Part shown: positions 23,489-31,119 of the stretch, one piece after another
How the letters are laid out: the number at the start of each line of letters is the position of its first letter
How positions within the stretch are numbered: position 1 is the stretch's first letter
IMG/VR virus record: IMGVR_UViG_3300042503_000724
Location: 1 to 64,000 of that record
DNA from: a virus
Reading direction: 5' to 3' (one strand)
DNA: 64,000 bases
Translations under genes and position numbers: made by a program
The notes under the pieces: generated by a model
What the model was told of the DNA's origin: nothing
Database searches by the model: none
The model's input: the letters and a program-made list of their open reading frames with translations, nothing else

Positions 23489-23622
23489 CTCTTAATTCCT
23501 CGCTTTACATATCCTGTTTTCTTTTTGTTCATAGAACCTGGCATATTGTATCCACCTCTTTGTGGTACATTGTTTTTGCGAACCTCTAGGGCTGCAAGAA
23601 TTTTATCGTGATGTTTTCCCAT
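23485..23622 (-). CDS. 45-aa basic protein of unknown function
   Basis: Frame MGKHHDKILAALEVRKNN, with a basic end (GSMNKKKTGYVKRGIKR). The stop of the upstream gene directly abuts its ATG, and its own stop overlaps the next ATG, forming a tight three-gene string. It is short but clearly packed between neighbours. No family recognised. Confidence 0.6.
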   Translation of the reverse strand: MGKHHDKILAALEVRKNNVPQRGGYNMPGSMNKKKTGYVKRGIKR

Positions 23623-23790
23623 TTAGTTGTTATCTCCATTGTGTTGTTTTAGGTATTTAATAACTTCTTCTAAAGCATTGTTCCATCCATTAATAAACGC
23701 CTGAAATTCTGGTGATTGAACCGCTAGAGCTTCTGCGTGTTTCATAGGAATAATTTCTTCAATTAAAAAATCTATTTCAATATTTGACAT
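23623..23790 (-). CDS. 55-aa protein from a predicted leaderless transcript
   Basis: The start MSNIEIDFLIEEIIPMKHAE is chosen because a full promoter (TTGACA, TGC, TATAAT) ends 7 nt before this ATG, so translation would begin at the 5' end of the mRNA. A longer frame would cross the promoter. The protein is helical (FQAFINGWNNALEEVIKYLK). Function unknown. Confidence 0.65.
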   Translation of the reverse strand: MSNIEIDFLIEEIIPMKHAEALAVQSPEFQAFINGWNNALEEVIKYLKQHNGDNN

Positions 23791-23797
23791 AAGAAAT

Positions 23798-23827
23798 ATT
23801 ATAGCAGAAGCCCCTGACAATTGTCAA
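23798..23827 (-). promoter_or_regulatory. promoter embedded in a hairpin, leaderless output
   Basis: Minus-strand TTGACA (23827-23822), 18-nt spacer, TATAAT (23803-23798) with a TGC extension. The -35 lies in the central palindrome of the hairpin at 23807-23835. Seven bases separate the -10 from the ATG at 23790. Confidence 0.85.
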
Positions 23828-23835
23828 GGGGCTTC
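23807..23835. terminator. GC-rich hairpin between the lysin and the next promoter
   Basis: GAAGCCCC pairs with GGGGCTTC over 8 bp, and the interior TGACAATTGTCA is itself a perfect palindrome, leaving one unpaired base. It lies just after the stop of the M23 peptidase gene at 23851. On the minus strand no T-run follows, as is common for actinobacterial terminators; on the plus strand a T-rich stretch does follow. Termination is therefore likely but not proven. Confidence 0.65.
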
Positions 23836-23850
23836 ACTATTTATTTTTTA

Positions 23851-24240
23851 TTAAGATGCAAGAATTGCAGCAGGATCAATGTCCTTGCCAGCACTCCATC
23901 TAATGTTATCTCTCATTTCAAAGTGTAGGTGAGGACCTGAAGAGTTGCCTGTATTACCAGACTCTCCAATATGCTGACCCTTTGTTACTTTGTCTCCAGC
24001 CTTAACTAGAGCCTTTGAAAGGTGTGCATAGATTACCCAGCCACCTTCAACTTTTTGTACTAACTGTGTACCATAGCTGGCACCCCAGGATGCATTTTCA
24101 ATCTTACCGTCAGCAACAGCAACAATGTCTGTTCCTACTTTGCAAGCGTAGTCTACTCCTGTGTGATAGCCCTTGCTCCACATTTTTCCAAGCTTCTTGT
24201 AAGGTGTTGTAACCTTACCTCCCACGATTGGTGAACCCAT
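23851..24240 (-). CDS. M23-family peptidase, probable endolysin
   Basis: A 129-aa LytM/lysostaphin-type zinc endopeptidase expected to cut cross-links in peptidoglycan. The zinc site is intact: H26 and D30 in GYHTGVDYA and H106 in PHLHFE. The catalytic histidines H73 (YAHLS) and H104 are also present. It is a minimal single domain without a signal peptide or obvious wall-binding domain. A terminator-like hairpin follows it. Small membrane proteins nearby could act as holins. This is the best candidate for host lysis in the window. Confidence 0.85.
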   Translation of the reverse strand: MGSPIVGGKVTTPYKKLGKMWSKGYHTGVDYACKVGTDIVAVADGKIENASWGASYGTQLVQKVEGGWVIYAHLSKALVKAGDKVTKGQHIGESGNTGNSSGPHLHFEMRDNIRWSAGKDIDPAAILAS

Positions 24241-24285
24241 TTAGAATCACTCTTTTCCTATAAATTAGGTATTAAACCCAAATCT

Positions 24286-24291
24286 ATTATA
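24286..24291 (-). promoter_or_regulatory. possible -10 box for the M23 gene
   Basis: Minus-strand TATAAT in the 3' end of the upstream gene, about 45 nt before the ATG, followed by an AGGAAAAG ribosome-binding site. No good -35 is visible, so this is a weak call. Confidence 0.35.
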
Positions 24292-24293
24292 TC

Positions 24294-24518
24294 CTAGATA
24301 GGACTTGAAGACGATCTTTCGTTAATAAAGTCTCTTTCATCTATAATTTCATAGGAAAATTTAATAAGAGCATCTTCATTTTTTGTATAGTGATGCCCGC
24401 AGAAATATAGCTCTCCTGCTACGCCTTTTACAAGGACAAATGCTTGAGCACCACACCTGTCACATCTATCTGCTATTAGTAACTTTCGTTCCTGTTTTTC
24501 TTCTACAGTTGTTTCCAT
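24294..24518 (-). CDS. DUF7455-like zinc protein
   Basis: This 74-aa protein has ADRCDRCGAQAFVLV and, about 15 residues on, LYFCGHHYTKNE. The C-x2-C ... C-x-H-H pattern with ADRCDxCGAQA is characteristic of small proteins abundant in Actinobacteria and their phages (DUF7455-type; name from memory). An AAGGAG lies 6 nt before the ATG, so the start is firm. Function unknown; its presence supports an actinobacterial host. Confidence 0.8.
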   Translation of the reverse strand: METTVEEKQERKLLIADRCDRCGAQAFVLVKGVAGELYFCGHHYTKNEDALIKFSYEIIDERDFINERSSSSPI

Positions 24519-24560
24519 TACATCTCCTTAGATGTTTCTTAGTTTAATTATACTCTAAAG

Positions 24561-24633
24561 CCCCCAATAAGAGATTCGAACTCCTGACCTAACGGGTAGA
24601 AACCGTTTGCTCTATCCACTGAGCTAATTAGGG
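24561..24633 (-). tRNA. tRNA-Arg (anticodon UCU)
   Basis: The minus strand gives acceptor CCCTAAT/ATTGGGG (with one G-U), D stem GCTC/GAGC, anticodon stem AACGG/CCGTT with loop TTTCTAC (anticodon TCT, reading AGA), and T arm AGGAG/CTCTT around TTCGAAT. A discriminator G follows. AGA is a common codon in AT-rich phages and rare in high-GC hosts. Confidence 0.92.
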
Positions 24634-24634
24634 G

Positions 24635-24705
24635 AGCGAATGGAGAGAATCGAACTCTCACCGTCAGTTTGGAAAACTGAGGCACTACCATTATGCAACA
24701 TTCGC
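24635..24705 (-). tRNA. tRNA-Gly (anticodon UCC)
   Basis: Acceptor GCGAATG/CATTCGC pairs over 7 bp. The D stem is GCAT/GTGC, the anticodon stem TCAGT/ACTGA with loop TTTCCAA gives anticodon TCC for GGA, and the T arm is GAGAG TTCGATT CTCTC. Only one base separates it from the tRNA-Arg gene, so the two must be cut from one precursor. Confidence 0.93.
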
Positions 24706-24706
24706 C

Positions 24707-24754
24707 TGTCAGTTTGCCATGCCACTTAACATGTGGGAGTATATGCAACTGACA
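24707..24754 (-). ncRNA. structured spacer between tRNA-Asn and tRNA-Gly
   Basis: TGTCAGTT (24707-24714) and AACTGACA (24747-24754) form a perfect 8-bp stem. Inside, CCAC and GTGG can make a second hairpin. The element is about 48 nt, lacks a full cloverleaf and could be a decayed tRNA, a processing signal or a small RNA. Its identity is not known. Confidence 0.4.
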
Positions 24755-24768
24755 AACATATACTGCTG

Positions 24769-24841
24769 CTCCCCAACCTGGACTCGAACCAGGAACATTT
24801 AAATTAACAGTTTAACGCTCTGCCAATTGAGCTATTGGGGA
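24769..24841 (-). tRNA. tRNA-Asn (anticodon GUU)
   Basis: Acceptor TCCCCAA/TTGGGGA is perfect. The D stem is GCTC/GAGC, anticodon stem TTAAA/TTTAA encloses CTGTTAA (anticodon GTT), and the T arm CCTGG TTCGAGT CCAGG is canonical with a discriminator G. It is the first tRNA of the cluster, 8 nt after the stop of the DUF6065-like gene. Confidence 0.95.
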
Positions 24842-24849
24842 TTGGGTAT

Positions 24850-25581
24850 TTAATATTTAAATTCTTTAATCTTACTTGTCTTTAAATGATTATCAACTTC
24901 ATGTTTTTTAACTGGACTTTCTGCTCTTCCATAATGACCATCTATTTCTGTTATACCTGCTTGTTGAGATGTTCTATGATTTGCATACATGTCGTATTCT
25001 TTTTTAAATTCTGGATAGTCTTCAATTCCTGAAACTAAAGTATTAAACTGCTCAACGTATCCTCTTTCTACTGGGAAAAAACTAAACAATGGCTGATCTT
25101 TTTCAAATTTAATTTTTCCTGGTTTAATAAACTTAAAGTTATAAGTAAATGTAAATGGTAACCAGTCTGTTTCTACAACACCGTCAAGTGGCTGTATTCC
25201 ATTTGCAATTAAGTTTGGAATACCACGAACATATGTAGAAACTCCTGGACTTGTTTTAATAATAAAGTCTGGAATCAAACTTAATATTCCATGACCAAAA
25301 TTAGTTGCAGTCATTTTAAAGTCTTCATTGCTACTTTCTGGAGGATTTATTACTGTTACTGAAAGGTCTGACCCCAAAGGTCCACCGTTCCATTCTGCTG
25401 TAAAATCCATTGGACATAAAACATACCACCCATAGGTATTTCCAACATTTAATGGGGTACAACGATAAGCATTGTTGTGTGTTTCATCCATCCATGTTCT
25501 TTTTACTTTTGGATTTACTACTTTAAAAAGCTTGTTTTCTTTGTCAAAGTATCTTAACTCAATTGTTTTTTCGGAATCCAT
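24850..25581 (-). CDS. DUF6065-like protein, distant copy C
   Basis: A 243-aa protein with YGWYVLCPMDFTAEWNGGPL, NFGHGILSLIPDFIIKTSPG, VRGIPNLIANGIQPLDGVVE-TDW and KFEKDQPLFSFFPVERGYVE. I recall this composition as DUF6065. It follows the same motif order as the copies at 9558 and 10653 (pG-x-x-hh...TP-G...G-h-x-[DT]D...G-x-P-h-x-x-h-P-x-x-R), so the three are probably remote homologues. It is transcribed from its own TTGACA/TAAGAT promoter, with 7 nt between -10 and ATG. Function unknown. Confidence 0.8.
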   Translation of the reverse strand: MDSEKTIELRYFDKENKLFKVVNPKVKRTWMDETHNNAYRCTPLNVGNTYGWYVLCPMDFTAEWNGGPLGSDLSVTVINPPESSNEDFKMTATNFGHGILSLIPDFIIKTSPGVSTYVRGIPNLIANGIQPLDGVVETDWLPFTFTYNFKFIKPGKIKFEKDQPLFSFFPVERGYVEQFNTLVSGIEDYPEFKKEYDMYANHRTSQQAGITEIDGHYGRAESPVKKHEVDNHLKTSKIKEFKY

Positions 25582-25588
25582 AGCCTCT

Positions 25589-25618
25589 ATCTTACACTAT
25601 TGGCATGACATTTGTCAA
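25589..25618 (-). promoter_or_regulatory. promoter with leaderless geometry for DUF6065-like copy C
   Basis: Minus-strand TTGACA (25618-25613), 18-nt spacer, TAAGAT (25594-25589) with an adjacent TG, then 7 nt (AGAGGCT) to the ATG at 25581. The AGAGG inside that short gap cannot work as a normal ribosome-binding site if transcription starts at the ATG. Confidence 0.75.
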
Positions 25619-25620
25619 GT

Positions 25621-25980
25621 CTATTGGTCGTCTCTTTTTTTCATTTCACTCAGCTCCCACAAAAGAAGCCTTTCTTCTTTTGTAAGGTTAGGAATTTCTT
25701 CATAGTTTAATGTAACATCAGTTGGAATAATTAGCCATTCTCCATCTTCCGTCATTGTCATTTCAACGTATCCTTTTTGCCAAACAGAAAATAAAAGCTC
25801 ATTTGTAAATTCCATATGAGCTTCAAAAATATCTGGGTAGTCCTCAATTAAATCTTGTGTCATTTTGTAAATTGGCTCGCCATCTTCATCAATGCCAACG
25901 CTTTGTATGTAGTTATGTTTGATCATGTAATCCATCATTTCATCATACTCTTCACTTGAGAAGTCGTCTGGGATTTCCAC
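25621..25980 (-). CDS. 119-aa acidic protein next to terminase
   Basis: Starts MEIPDDFSSEEYDEMMDYMI and is strongly acidic throughout, with a C-terminal EIPNLTKEERLLLWELSEMK helix. Its ATG abuts the terL stop, so it is co-translated with the large terminase. It may be a packaging accessory protein, but no family is recognised. Confidence 0.75.
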   Translation of the reverse strand: MEIPDDFSSEEYDEMMDYMIKHNYIQSVGIDEDGEPIYKMTQDLIEDYPDIFEAHMEFTNELLFSVWQKGYVEMTMTEDGEWLIIPTDVTLNYEEIPNLTKEERLLLWELSEMKKRDDQ

Positions 25981-27770
25981 TAAACCATTCCTATTCCATT
26001 TAAATATCTGAGAATATCATCTGGAGCCTGTCTATTTCTTTCAAGGTCTCTTTGTAAAATATTATCCCATTCTTTTTGCTTGTTGTCAAGTGCTTGTTGC
26101 TTGTATGTGTGAACTTCTATTTCTCTTCCGCCTTGCCTTCTTGGGGTTAAAGCAATAGCATTATATATTGCACCACAGACAGCATCTGCAAGATCCTTAG
26201 ATCCCTTTCTTGGGTGATCTACCTTGTCACGAATAATTCTTAACTGGAGCAGCTCTTCTACTAGCAATCTAATTGCTGGACCCACTAACCTTTCTTCTGC
26301 TACAAGCATTTGCATATCTTCATAATGCTTTTTTGCAACAGACAAAGTTTCTGATTTCATTCCACTTGCCTTTAACTCATTCATAATGTCAAGTGAGTTC
26401 CATCTATCAAATGTTACAAGTTTAATCTTGAACCCACGGTTTCTAAGATCTAAAATATAATTTTTTACATCCTTAAAGTCTACAGTTTTATCTGCAGTTG
26501 GTGTCCACCATCTAACAGCATCAACAACAACTAATGGGTTAATTACATCATAGTCATTAAATGTTGTAATCTTTACAAACTTTTCAACGTGAGCCAAAGC
26601 AACTGCACAGTGGTCATGCTTTTGTGCAAGGTCAACGTGAATAAAATATTCTTTGTCATCGTCTGGTACAAACCACTCTGCAAATCTTCCGCTCTCATCT
26701 ATTGCAAGTGATGGCTGATTAAAACATGCTTCAATTTTTTCCTTTGATCTAAAGAATGCATCCACTGCATCTGGAGGCATACAGGCAAATCTTGACAAAG
26801 CATCTGTAGGGTTTGTGTAAAACTGAATCTTAAAATCTTCTATTTTTCTTGTTGGATTTATTTCCCATGTTGGTCTGCGTAGGGCAAACACTTTAGGAAA
26901 CTTGTAGGCACTAATGTGATCTTCTTCCCACTGAATAGTAAACTCGTTATTTGAATCTTCAACCTCTAGTGTTTCATCTAGCTTAAAGGTATGTTCACGA
27001 ATAGTTGTTTCTTTGGCTGCAATCACTGCATCATACCTTTGCTGAATGTAGTCATTGCGATATCTTGGGAATGATAGCAAAACTACTTTGCCAAAATCTG
27101 GGAAACGAGAATCTACAGAGGCACGATACATATCGTAAATTGCCTGACCAGTTTTTGCTTGATCATGACCCGTTGTGTTATCAATGGCAAAGCCAGAGAT
27201 CTCATCAAGAATTACACAAAGGACGTTGTACCCCTCCCAGGATTCTCTTTCAGAGTGTCCTGAGTGGCAAGTAATTCCCTTATCAAAACTTACCGAACCT
27301 GCAGTGTAAGAATACTTTCCTTGAAACCAAGGAGACTTATCAATTCTATTTTTTAAACCCTTAAAGAAAACATTCTTTGCTTGCTCAGCATTAATAGCAA
27401 TATTAAGAATATCGATAGAGTCGCCTGGAGGTTTTCCGTAATACTTTGCAGGATCCTTTAAACATAAAAGAAGATATACCATGTAAGAAACAGAAATGGT
27501 TGACATGTAGTCCTTACCAGAACCTTTACCAAGCTGCAATACTACTTCATTACAAGTTTGCTTTGATATCTTAGTTCCCTCTTCTTGACCAAAAACATTA
27601 ATCAAAGTTTCTTTTTTATAAATTTGACTCATTGCTTTAATTGCAGTGTACTGATAATCAGAAAGCGGTGGTAGACCAAGGTAATCTCTAGAGGTTACAA
27701 ACTCTTCTAAATTTACTGGCTTCTCGTCAAATTCATCTCCGCCAAGGAGATCAATCATATCTTCAAACAC
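25980..27770 (-). CDS. terL: terminase large subunit
   Basis: A 596-aa DNA-packaging motor with ATPase and nuclease domains. The ATPase half has Walker A GKGSGKD (81-87) and Walker B CVILDE (185-190). The nuclease half opens with YFIHVDLAQKHDHCAVALAH, the first metal-binding Asp of the RNase H-like fold, followed by VVVDAVRWWTP and LVTFDRWNSLDIMNEL. It acts at the portal to translocate and cut concatemeric DNA. It overlaps the small-subunit gene upstream by one base. Packaging genes lie about 15 kb from the tail block, so the capsid genes are elsewhere. Confidence 0.95.
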   Translation of the reverse strand: MFEDMIDLLGGDEFDEKPVNLEEFVTSRDYLGLPPLSDYQYTAIKAMSQIYKKETLINVFGQEEGTKISKQTCNEVVLQLGKGSGKDYMSTISVSYMVYLLLCLKDPAKYYGKPPGDSIDILNIAINAEQAKNVFFKGLKNRIDKSPWFQGKYSYTAGSVSFDKGITCHSGHSERESWEGYNVLCVILDEISGFAIDNTTGHDQAKTGQAIYDMYRASVDSRFPDFGKVVLLSFPRYRNDYIQQRYDAVIAAKETTIREHTFKLDETLEVEDSNNEFTIQWEEDHISAYKFPKVFALRRPTWEINPTRKIEDFKIQFYTNPTDALSRFACMPPDAVDAFFRSKEKIEACFNQPSLAIDESGRFAEWFVPDDDKEYFIHVDLAQKHDHCAVALAHVEKFVKITTFNDYDVINPLVVVDAVRWWTPTADKTVDFKDVKNYILDLRNRGFKIKLVTFDRWNSLDIMNELKASGMKSETLSVAKKHYEDMQMLVAEERLVGPAIRLLVEELLQLRIIRDKVDHPRKGSKDLADAVCGAIYNAIALTPRRQGGREIEVHTYKQQALDNKQKEWDNILQRDLERNRQAPDDILRYLNGIGMV

Positions 27771-28288
27771 TAGAGTGCCTCTGCTTGTCCTGTTATCTTA
27801 CTTAACCTTGAAGAAACTTGAGGCTTACATTTTTCGCAAGACGAAACAACATCTCTAATAATCTCAACAAGCATCTGTTGCTTTTCTTCTGTTTCAATAA
27901 TTTGTTCTGCTAGTTCGTTGTTGTCTAGCACACCTGCTTTTTGTAGCATGTCCATTTGTTTTTGTTGAATATCAGCAATTAGTTTTAAGGCTGATGTTTT
28001 TTGTGGTAACTGTGCAGTAAGGTCTGCTTGCTCTACTACATCCCAGGCTTCTTTAATAAGCATTGAGTAGTGCTGATCTGCACCTGCAAGAGCTTCTCTG
28101 GCTCGCATTTGAATCTGTCTATCACTTTGAATAACTGTACGCCACTCATTTAGGTACTCAGTTACTTGGGATCTTTTAAATCCAGTGATTGTAGCAATAT
28201 CGTTAGGGTTTGTGTTTCCACGAAGGAACTCCTCAACAACCTTGTTGATTCTTTCCCAACGCTCTGCTAGCTCAATTTCCGCTGCCAT
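27770..28288 (-). CDS. terS: terminase small subunit
   Basis: A 172-aa protein immediately upstream of terL. An N-terminal helix-turn-helix (IATITGFKRSQVTEYLNEWR, about residues 32-51) fits DNA recognition by TerS. A long helical region follows (KLIADIQQKQMDMLQKAGVL), suitable for ring oligomerisation. Two late cysteines (CEKC) are not typical. The identification rests on position plus the HTH-coiled-coil layout. Confidence 0.85.
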   Translation of the reverse strand: MAAEIELAERWERINKVVEEFLRGNTNPNDIATITGFKRSQVTEYLNEWRTVIQSDRQIQMRAREALAGADQHYSMLIKEAWDVVEQADLTAQLPQKTSALKLIADIQQKQMDMLQKAGVLDNNELAEQIIETEEKQQMLVEIIRDVVSSCEKCKPQVSSRLSKITGQAEAL

Positions 28289-28550
28289 TCTTCTTAATCC
28301 TTTTCTTCTTAGGTTTAATTATACCCTTTAAATCCCACAAATAAAAGGACCTATATCCAGTGGGACCAATAACATCAATCCATTCCATACCAGAATCGGT
28401 GTTCTTTACATACTTTTCAAACTTAAAGTCTCCACGAACATTCTTTATTTTAAGAGGTGTTCCTGGAACAATTAGGTCTTTGCCATGCTGGTGTTCAAAC
28501 TTTACATCCCAGTTTGGATTATACTTAATTACAGTTTTTGTTTTAGCCAT
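28272..28550 (-). CDS. 92-aa basic protein of unknown function
   Basis: Begins MAKTKTVIKYNPNWDVKFEH and ends in a Lys-rich tail (KPKKKRIKKNGSGN). The middle has SGMEWIDVIGPTGYRSFYLWDL, a beta-rich pattern. It overlaps the terS start by 17 nt, so it belongs to the packaging operon. Similar small proteins beside terminase are known in actinophages, but I cannot name the family. Confidence 0.75.
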   Translation of the reverse strand: MAKTKTVIKYNPNWDVKFEHQHGKDLIVPGTPLKIKNVRGDFKFEKYVKNTDSGMEWIDVIGPTGYRSFYLWDLKGIIKPKKKRIKKNGSGN

Positions 28551-28723
28551 TATCTATATCCGCCAGCAGTTGGAGCCCATACAGAAACATTTCCAAGAGT
28601 CCAACTCCTAGTAAGAACATTACCACATTTTTCACATTGCTGATGGTCTCTATCGTCAACTTTAACATTTGGTTTTTCAATAGAGTTATCACAGGTTACA
28701 CAAGTGTATTCATAGGTGGGCAT
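28550..28723 (-). CDS. 57-aa FmdB-like zinc-ribbon protein
   Basis: Frame MPTYEYTCVTCDNSIEKPN, then DHQQCEKCGNVLTRSWTLGN. The MPxYEYxCxxC...CxxCG layout matches the small FmdB-type regulatory zinc ribbons (CxxC_CxxC family). Both stop/start junctions are TAATG overlaps, which fixes the gene exactly between its neighbours. Confidence 0.75.
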   Translation of the reverse strand: MPTYEYTCVTCDNSIEKPNVKVDDRDHQQCEKCGNVLTRSWTLGNVSVWAPTAGGYR

Positions 28724-28965
28724 TATCTTCCTTCCAGCCTATTAATTTCATCATTAATATAAAAGATTGCCTTTTGCAAATCTTCTATTTGTTTTTTGTC
28801 ATCCTTAATTCCAGCTCTCCAAAGATACTTAAAAGCATTACCAATGTTAAAGTTTCTATGACGTGTAATTTGAATGCACTCAACTCCAGATGGATCAGTT
28901 GTGTAGTGTGCAGGATGATTTACTTGATCTACCTCAATATGAAACTTATCCTCATACTCGTGCAT
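28723..28965 (-). CDS. DUF3310-family protein
   Basis: An 80-aa protein with VNHPAHYTTDPSGVECIQIT, FNIGNAFKYLWRAGIKDDKK and DLQKAIFYINDEIN. These phrases are the hallmark of DUF3310 (SaV-like) proteins common in phage replication regions. Their molecular role is not settled; a nucleotide-kinase-linked role has been proposed. It is co-translated with the zinc-ribbon gene. Confidence 0.88.
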   Translation of the reverse strand: MHEYEDKFHIEVDQVNHPAHYTTDPSGVECIQITRHRNFNIGNAFKYLWRAGIKDDKKQIEDLQKAIFYINDEINRLEGR

Positions 28966-29634
28966 CTAATTTTCCATTCTTCTGTAAAGATCTTTTAAAC
29001 CTTTTAGTGTACCAATATCCATGTATTCTCCGTCATTTCTAACTGCTTGAATATTAAACCTTGATGTTATCCACTCCTGAATTTGTTCTCCTGGATGGTT
29101 TCTACTTGGGTCTACATATCTTATCATATTTTTTCGGAAAAGTAAAGTGCCCCACAAATATTCATAGTCGCAATCATTTGTTTTATCTTTTGAAGCTACT
29201 ACTTTATTGTCTCGTAAAGATACCTGACCAACTCTTCCTCTAAGTTCTTCTGGACAATTCCAAACTCCTAAAACTAAGTCTGCGTTGTCTTGATTTTTCA
29301 TAAGCTCTGAGTAAATGTTCTTTGTTGAATTTAAGATATAAGTGTCAGGCATTCCAATAAGCACAGTGTCATTATAGTCGCCTATCATAAAATCAATTGC
29401 GTCAGACATGGTTGAGGGCTCTCTAACAATAAGCTTTATGTTCATGTCCATGTTTTGAATAATTGGAACCCACTCAGGTCGTGTTGATACACGAACCTCA
29501 TCACATACCTCAAGCATTTGATTTACATGCCACTGCAACAAACATCTATCATCACTAATAGGCAAACAAAATTTTGGTATTCCACCAATCCTAGATGCCT
29601 TTCCTGATGCAGGAAGAACTCCAACTGTAGGCAT
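28966..29634 (-). CDS. sugar-phosphate nucleotidyltransferase
   Basis: A 222-aa GT-A fold NTP transferase. The N-terminal LPASGKASRIGGIPKFCLPI is a variant of the GxGTRxxP-x-(T/S)-x-x-x-PK signature. VLIGMPDTYI supplies the metal-binding Asp, and GVWNCPEELRGRVGQVSL plus DYEYLWGTLLFRKN complete the fold. It should join a sugar phosphate to a nucleotide. Together with the RmlB-like enzyme (5635) it could start a deoxysugar pathway, though the two genes are 23 kb apart. It overlaps the next glycosyltransferase gene by one base. Confidence 0.82.
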   Translation of the reverse strand: MPTVGVLPASGKASRIGGIPKFCLPISDDRCLLQWHVNQMLEVCDEVRVSTRPEWVPIIQNMDMNIKLIVREPSTMSDAIDFMIGDYNDTVLIGMPDTYILNSTKNIYSELMKNQDNADLVLGVWNCPEELRGRVGQVSLRDNKVVASKDKTNDCDYEYLWGTLLFRKNMIRYVDPSRNHPGEQIQEWITSRFNIQAVRNDGEYMDIGTLKGLKDLYRRMEN

Positions 29635-30392
29635 TACTCTTTCCAGTCTTTTGGATCAAACCCATCTTTATAGGATTGGTTTACTAGTGGGTCTGCCTTC
29701 CAAGCAATGTATCCTTCTTTGCGACCAGTATCTCCCCAGTATAAATGCTGAACGTATCTATCAAGCAAGCACCTTGCCTTGTCTCCAGAAAAAGCAAAGA
29801 ACCTATTTTCTTGTGCTAGTTTAGACTCATTATACTCTGCTGCCTTTAATCTTAAGTCACCTTCGTGTGGTGGAAGCCCCATTGAGTTCATTAGGCTATC
29901 TGTAAACATTGCAACATCTGTATAGTAATGAACCATGTTAGGAATGCTCCAGTCCCCCAGCTTTACTCTTTCAACACATAAATCCATTGCATCTTTTAAG
30001 AATGGATGACCTGATCTTGCTGCAATAACTTGTGTTGCATACCAAGGTGTGTCTCCTTCAATATCAACTACCATTTCATATCCTTGTGGGAACCATCTAG
30101 AAATTTTACTAATACAGTTTGTATCTAAGTCTGCATAAACTCCACCATAAGCATGTAAGATTGCAAATCTCCAAAGTCCAGCTTTCATAACGCCCATTGG
30201 CATTTTCATGTAAGTGTCGTAAACCTCTGTGCTATATTCATATTTAAAGAAGTGTTCTCTATCTTCTGCACTCATATAGTTGTGCTCCCAAGAAGGATTT
30301 TGAGTCACCCAAGAGTTTATTCCTTCTAGTGCATATGCTGGTAAATCTTCTTTTTTACATTCATAGGTTTGCCAAATATTTTTTTCAATCAT
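29634..30392 (-). CDS. GT32-like glycosyltransferase
   Basis: The start MIEKNIWQTYECKKEDLP is chosen because its ATG overlaps the HTH gene's stop as ATGA. The N-terminus IEKNIWQTY and the central block GLWRFAILHAYGGVYADLD contain the D-x-D metal motif and context of the capsular/mannosyl transferase family (Gly_transf_sug). It would transfer a sugar to a glycan or protein acceptor. Its partner is likely the nucleotidyltransferase just downstream. Confidence 0.82.
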   Translation of the reverse strand: MIEKNIWQTYECKKEDLPAYALEGINSWVTQNPSWEHNYMSAEDREHFFKYEYSTEVYDTYMKMPMGVMKAGLWRFAILHAYGGVYADLDTNCISKISRWFPQGYEMVVDIEGDTPWYATQVIAARSGHPFLKDAMDLCVERVKLGDWSIPNMVHYYTDVAMFTDSLMNSMGLPPHEGDLRLKAAEYNESKLAQENRFFAFSGDKARCLLDRYVQHLYWGDTGRKEGYIAWKADPLVNQSYKDGFDPKDWKE

Positions 30393-30553
30393 CGTGACCA
30401 CTTTCTTTGATTTCTAATTAGGTCAAACTCTACTAAATATCTATAGACTGTTTGATGACTAGTCTCACACTCTTTGGCAATTTCTTCAATAGTTTTTCTA
30501 TCAATAATGTATCTTTTTGTAAGCCAGGTTTTTGACTGATAAAGTTTTTTCAT
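30389..30553 (-). CDS. 54-aa helix-turn-helix protein
   Basis: Frame MKKLYQSKTWLTKRYIIDRK, then TIEEIAKECETSHQTVYRYL, which is a clear HTH (IAKEC, turn, QTVYRYLV). The region resembles the DNA-binding N-terminal module of phage homing-type endonucleases and small repressors. It overlaps both neighbours by ATGA, so translation is coupled. It could be a transcription regulator. Confidence 0.75.
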   Translation of the reverse strand: MKKLYQSKTWLTKRYIIDRKTIEEIAKECETSHQTVYRYLVEFDLIRNQRKWSR

Positions 30554-31119
30554 GATCTCTCCGTAAGTTTATTATATGCGTAGTAGGCAATTCCAATAGC
30601 ATCACCAGTGTCGTTATCTGTAACACTTATGTTAAACTTATTATTAAAGTAGTCCATTGTTTTTTGCTTTCTATTCTCTCTTATTTTACCCTTATACCAA
30701 CTATCAGTCTTGTCTGGAAACTGTAGTCTAATGTTAGCCTTGTCTGCTTTAGTTGGATTATTGTTTCCAATAAAGGATTGCCATTGAATTGGAGCAACAG
30801 TAATTACTTTTGTTTCAGGTTTTAGTAGTGCTGCTAATGAAGCACCAACGATCATAGCAATCTTTAGTCCTGCATCTGCTGACCTAACCATAATTGCAGA
30901 TTCAACTGCAACGTAATCTGGATCCACCAGTGACGCAATAGCTTCCGACTTTCTATGAGCATCTTTAACCTTATCATAAATGTCAGCACCTACAATTGGC
31001 ATCTTTCCAAATTTTACTGGCTTATCATTTTCAAACAAACAAAATGCTAGTGAGGCAGTTGAAGCATCAATTCCTAAAACTTTATGAGCACTAGACTTTT
31101 TTAGTACTGCTAATGACAT
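30550..31119 (-). CDS. RuvC-like Holliday junction resolvase
   Basis: The ATG at 31119 is preferred because GGAGG lies 9 nt upstream. The protein begins MSLAVLKKSSAHKVLGIDAS, and the RuvC fold supplies D18 in LGIDASTASLAF, an acid in DYVAVESAIM and the C-terminal pair in DNDTGDAIGIAYYAY. These are the four carboxylates of RNase H-like resolvases. It should cut branched recombination or replication intermediates before packaging. It overlaps the zinc-finger gene upstream by 29 nt. Confidence 0.82.
   Translation of the reverse strand: MSLAVLKKSSAHKVLGIDASTASLAFCLFENDKPVKFGKMPIVGADIYDKVKDAHRKSEAIASLVDPDYVAVESAIMVRSADAGLKIAMIVGASLAALLKPETKVITVAPIQWQSFIGNNNPTKADKANIRLQFPDKTDSWYKGKIRENRKQKTMDYFNNKFNISVTDNDTGDAIGIAYYAYNKLTERS

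Noticed and set aside
30389-30553. Small HTH protein as an integrase or excisionase
   Set aside because: There is no recombinase gene or attachment-like repeat in the window, and the HTH lacks Xis features.
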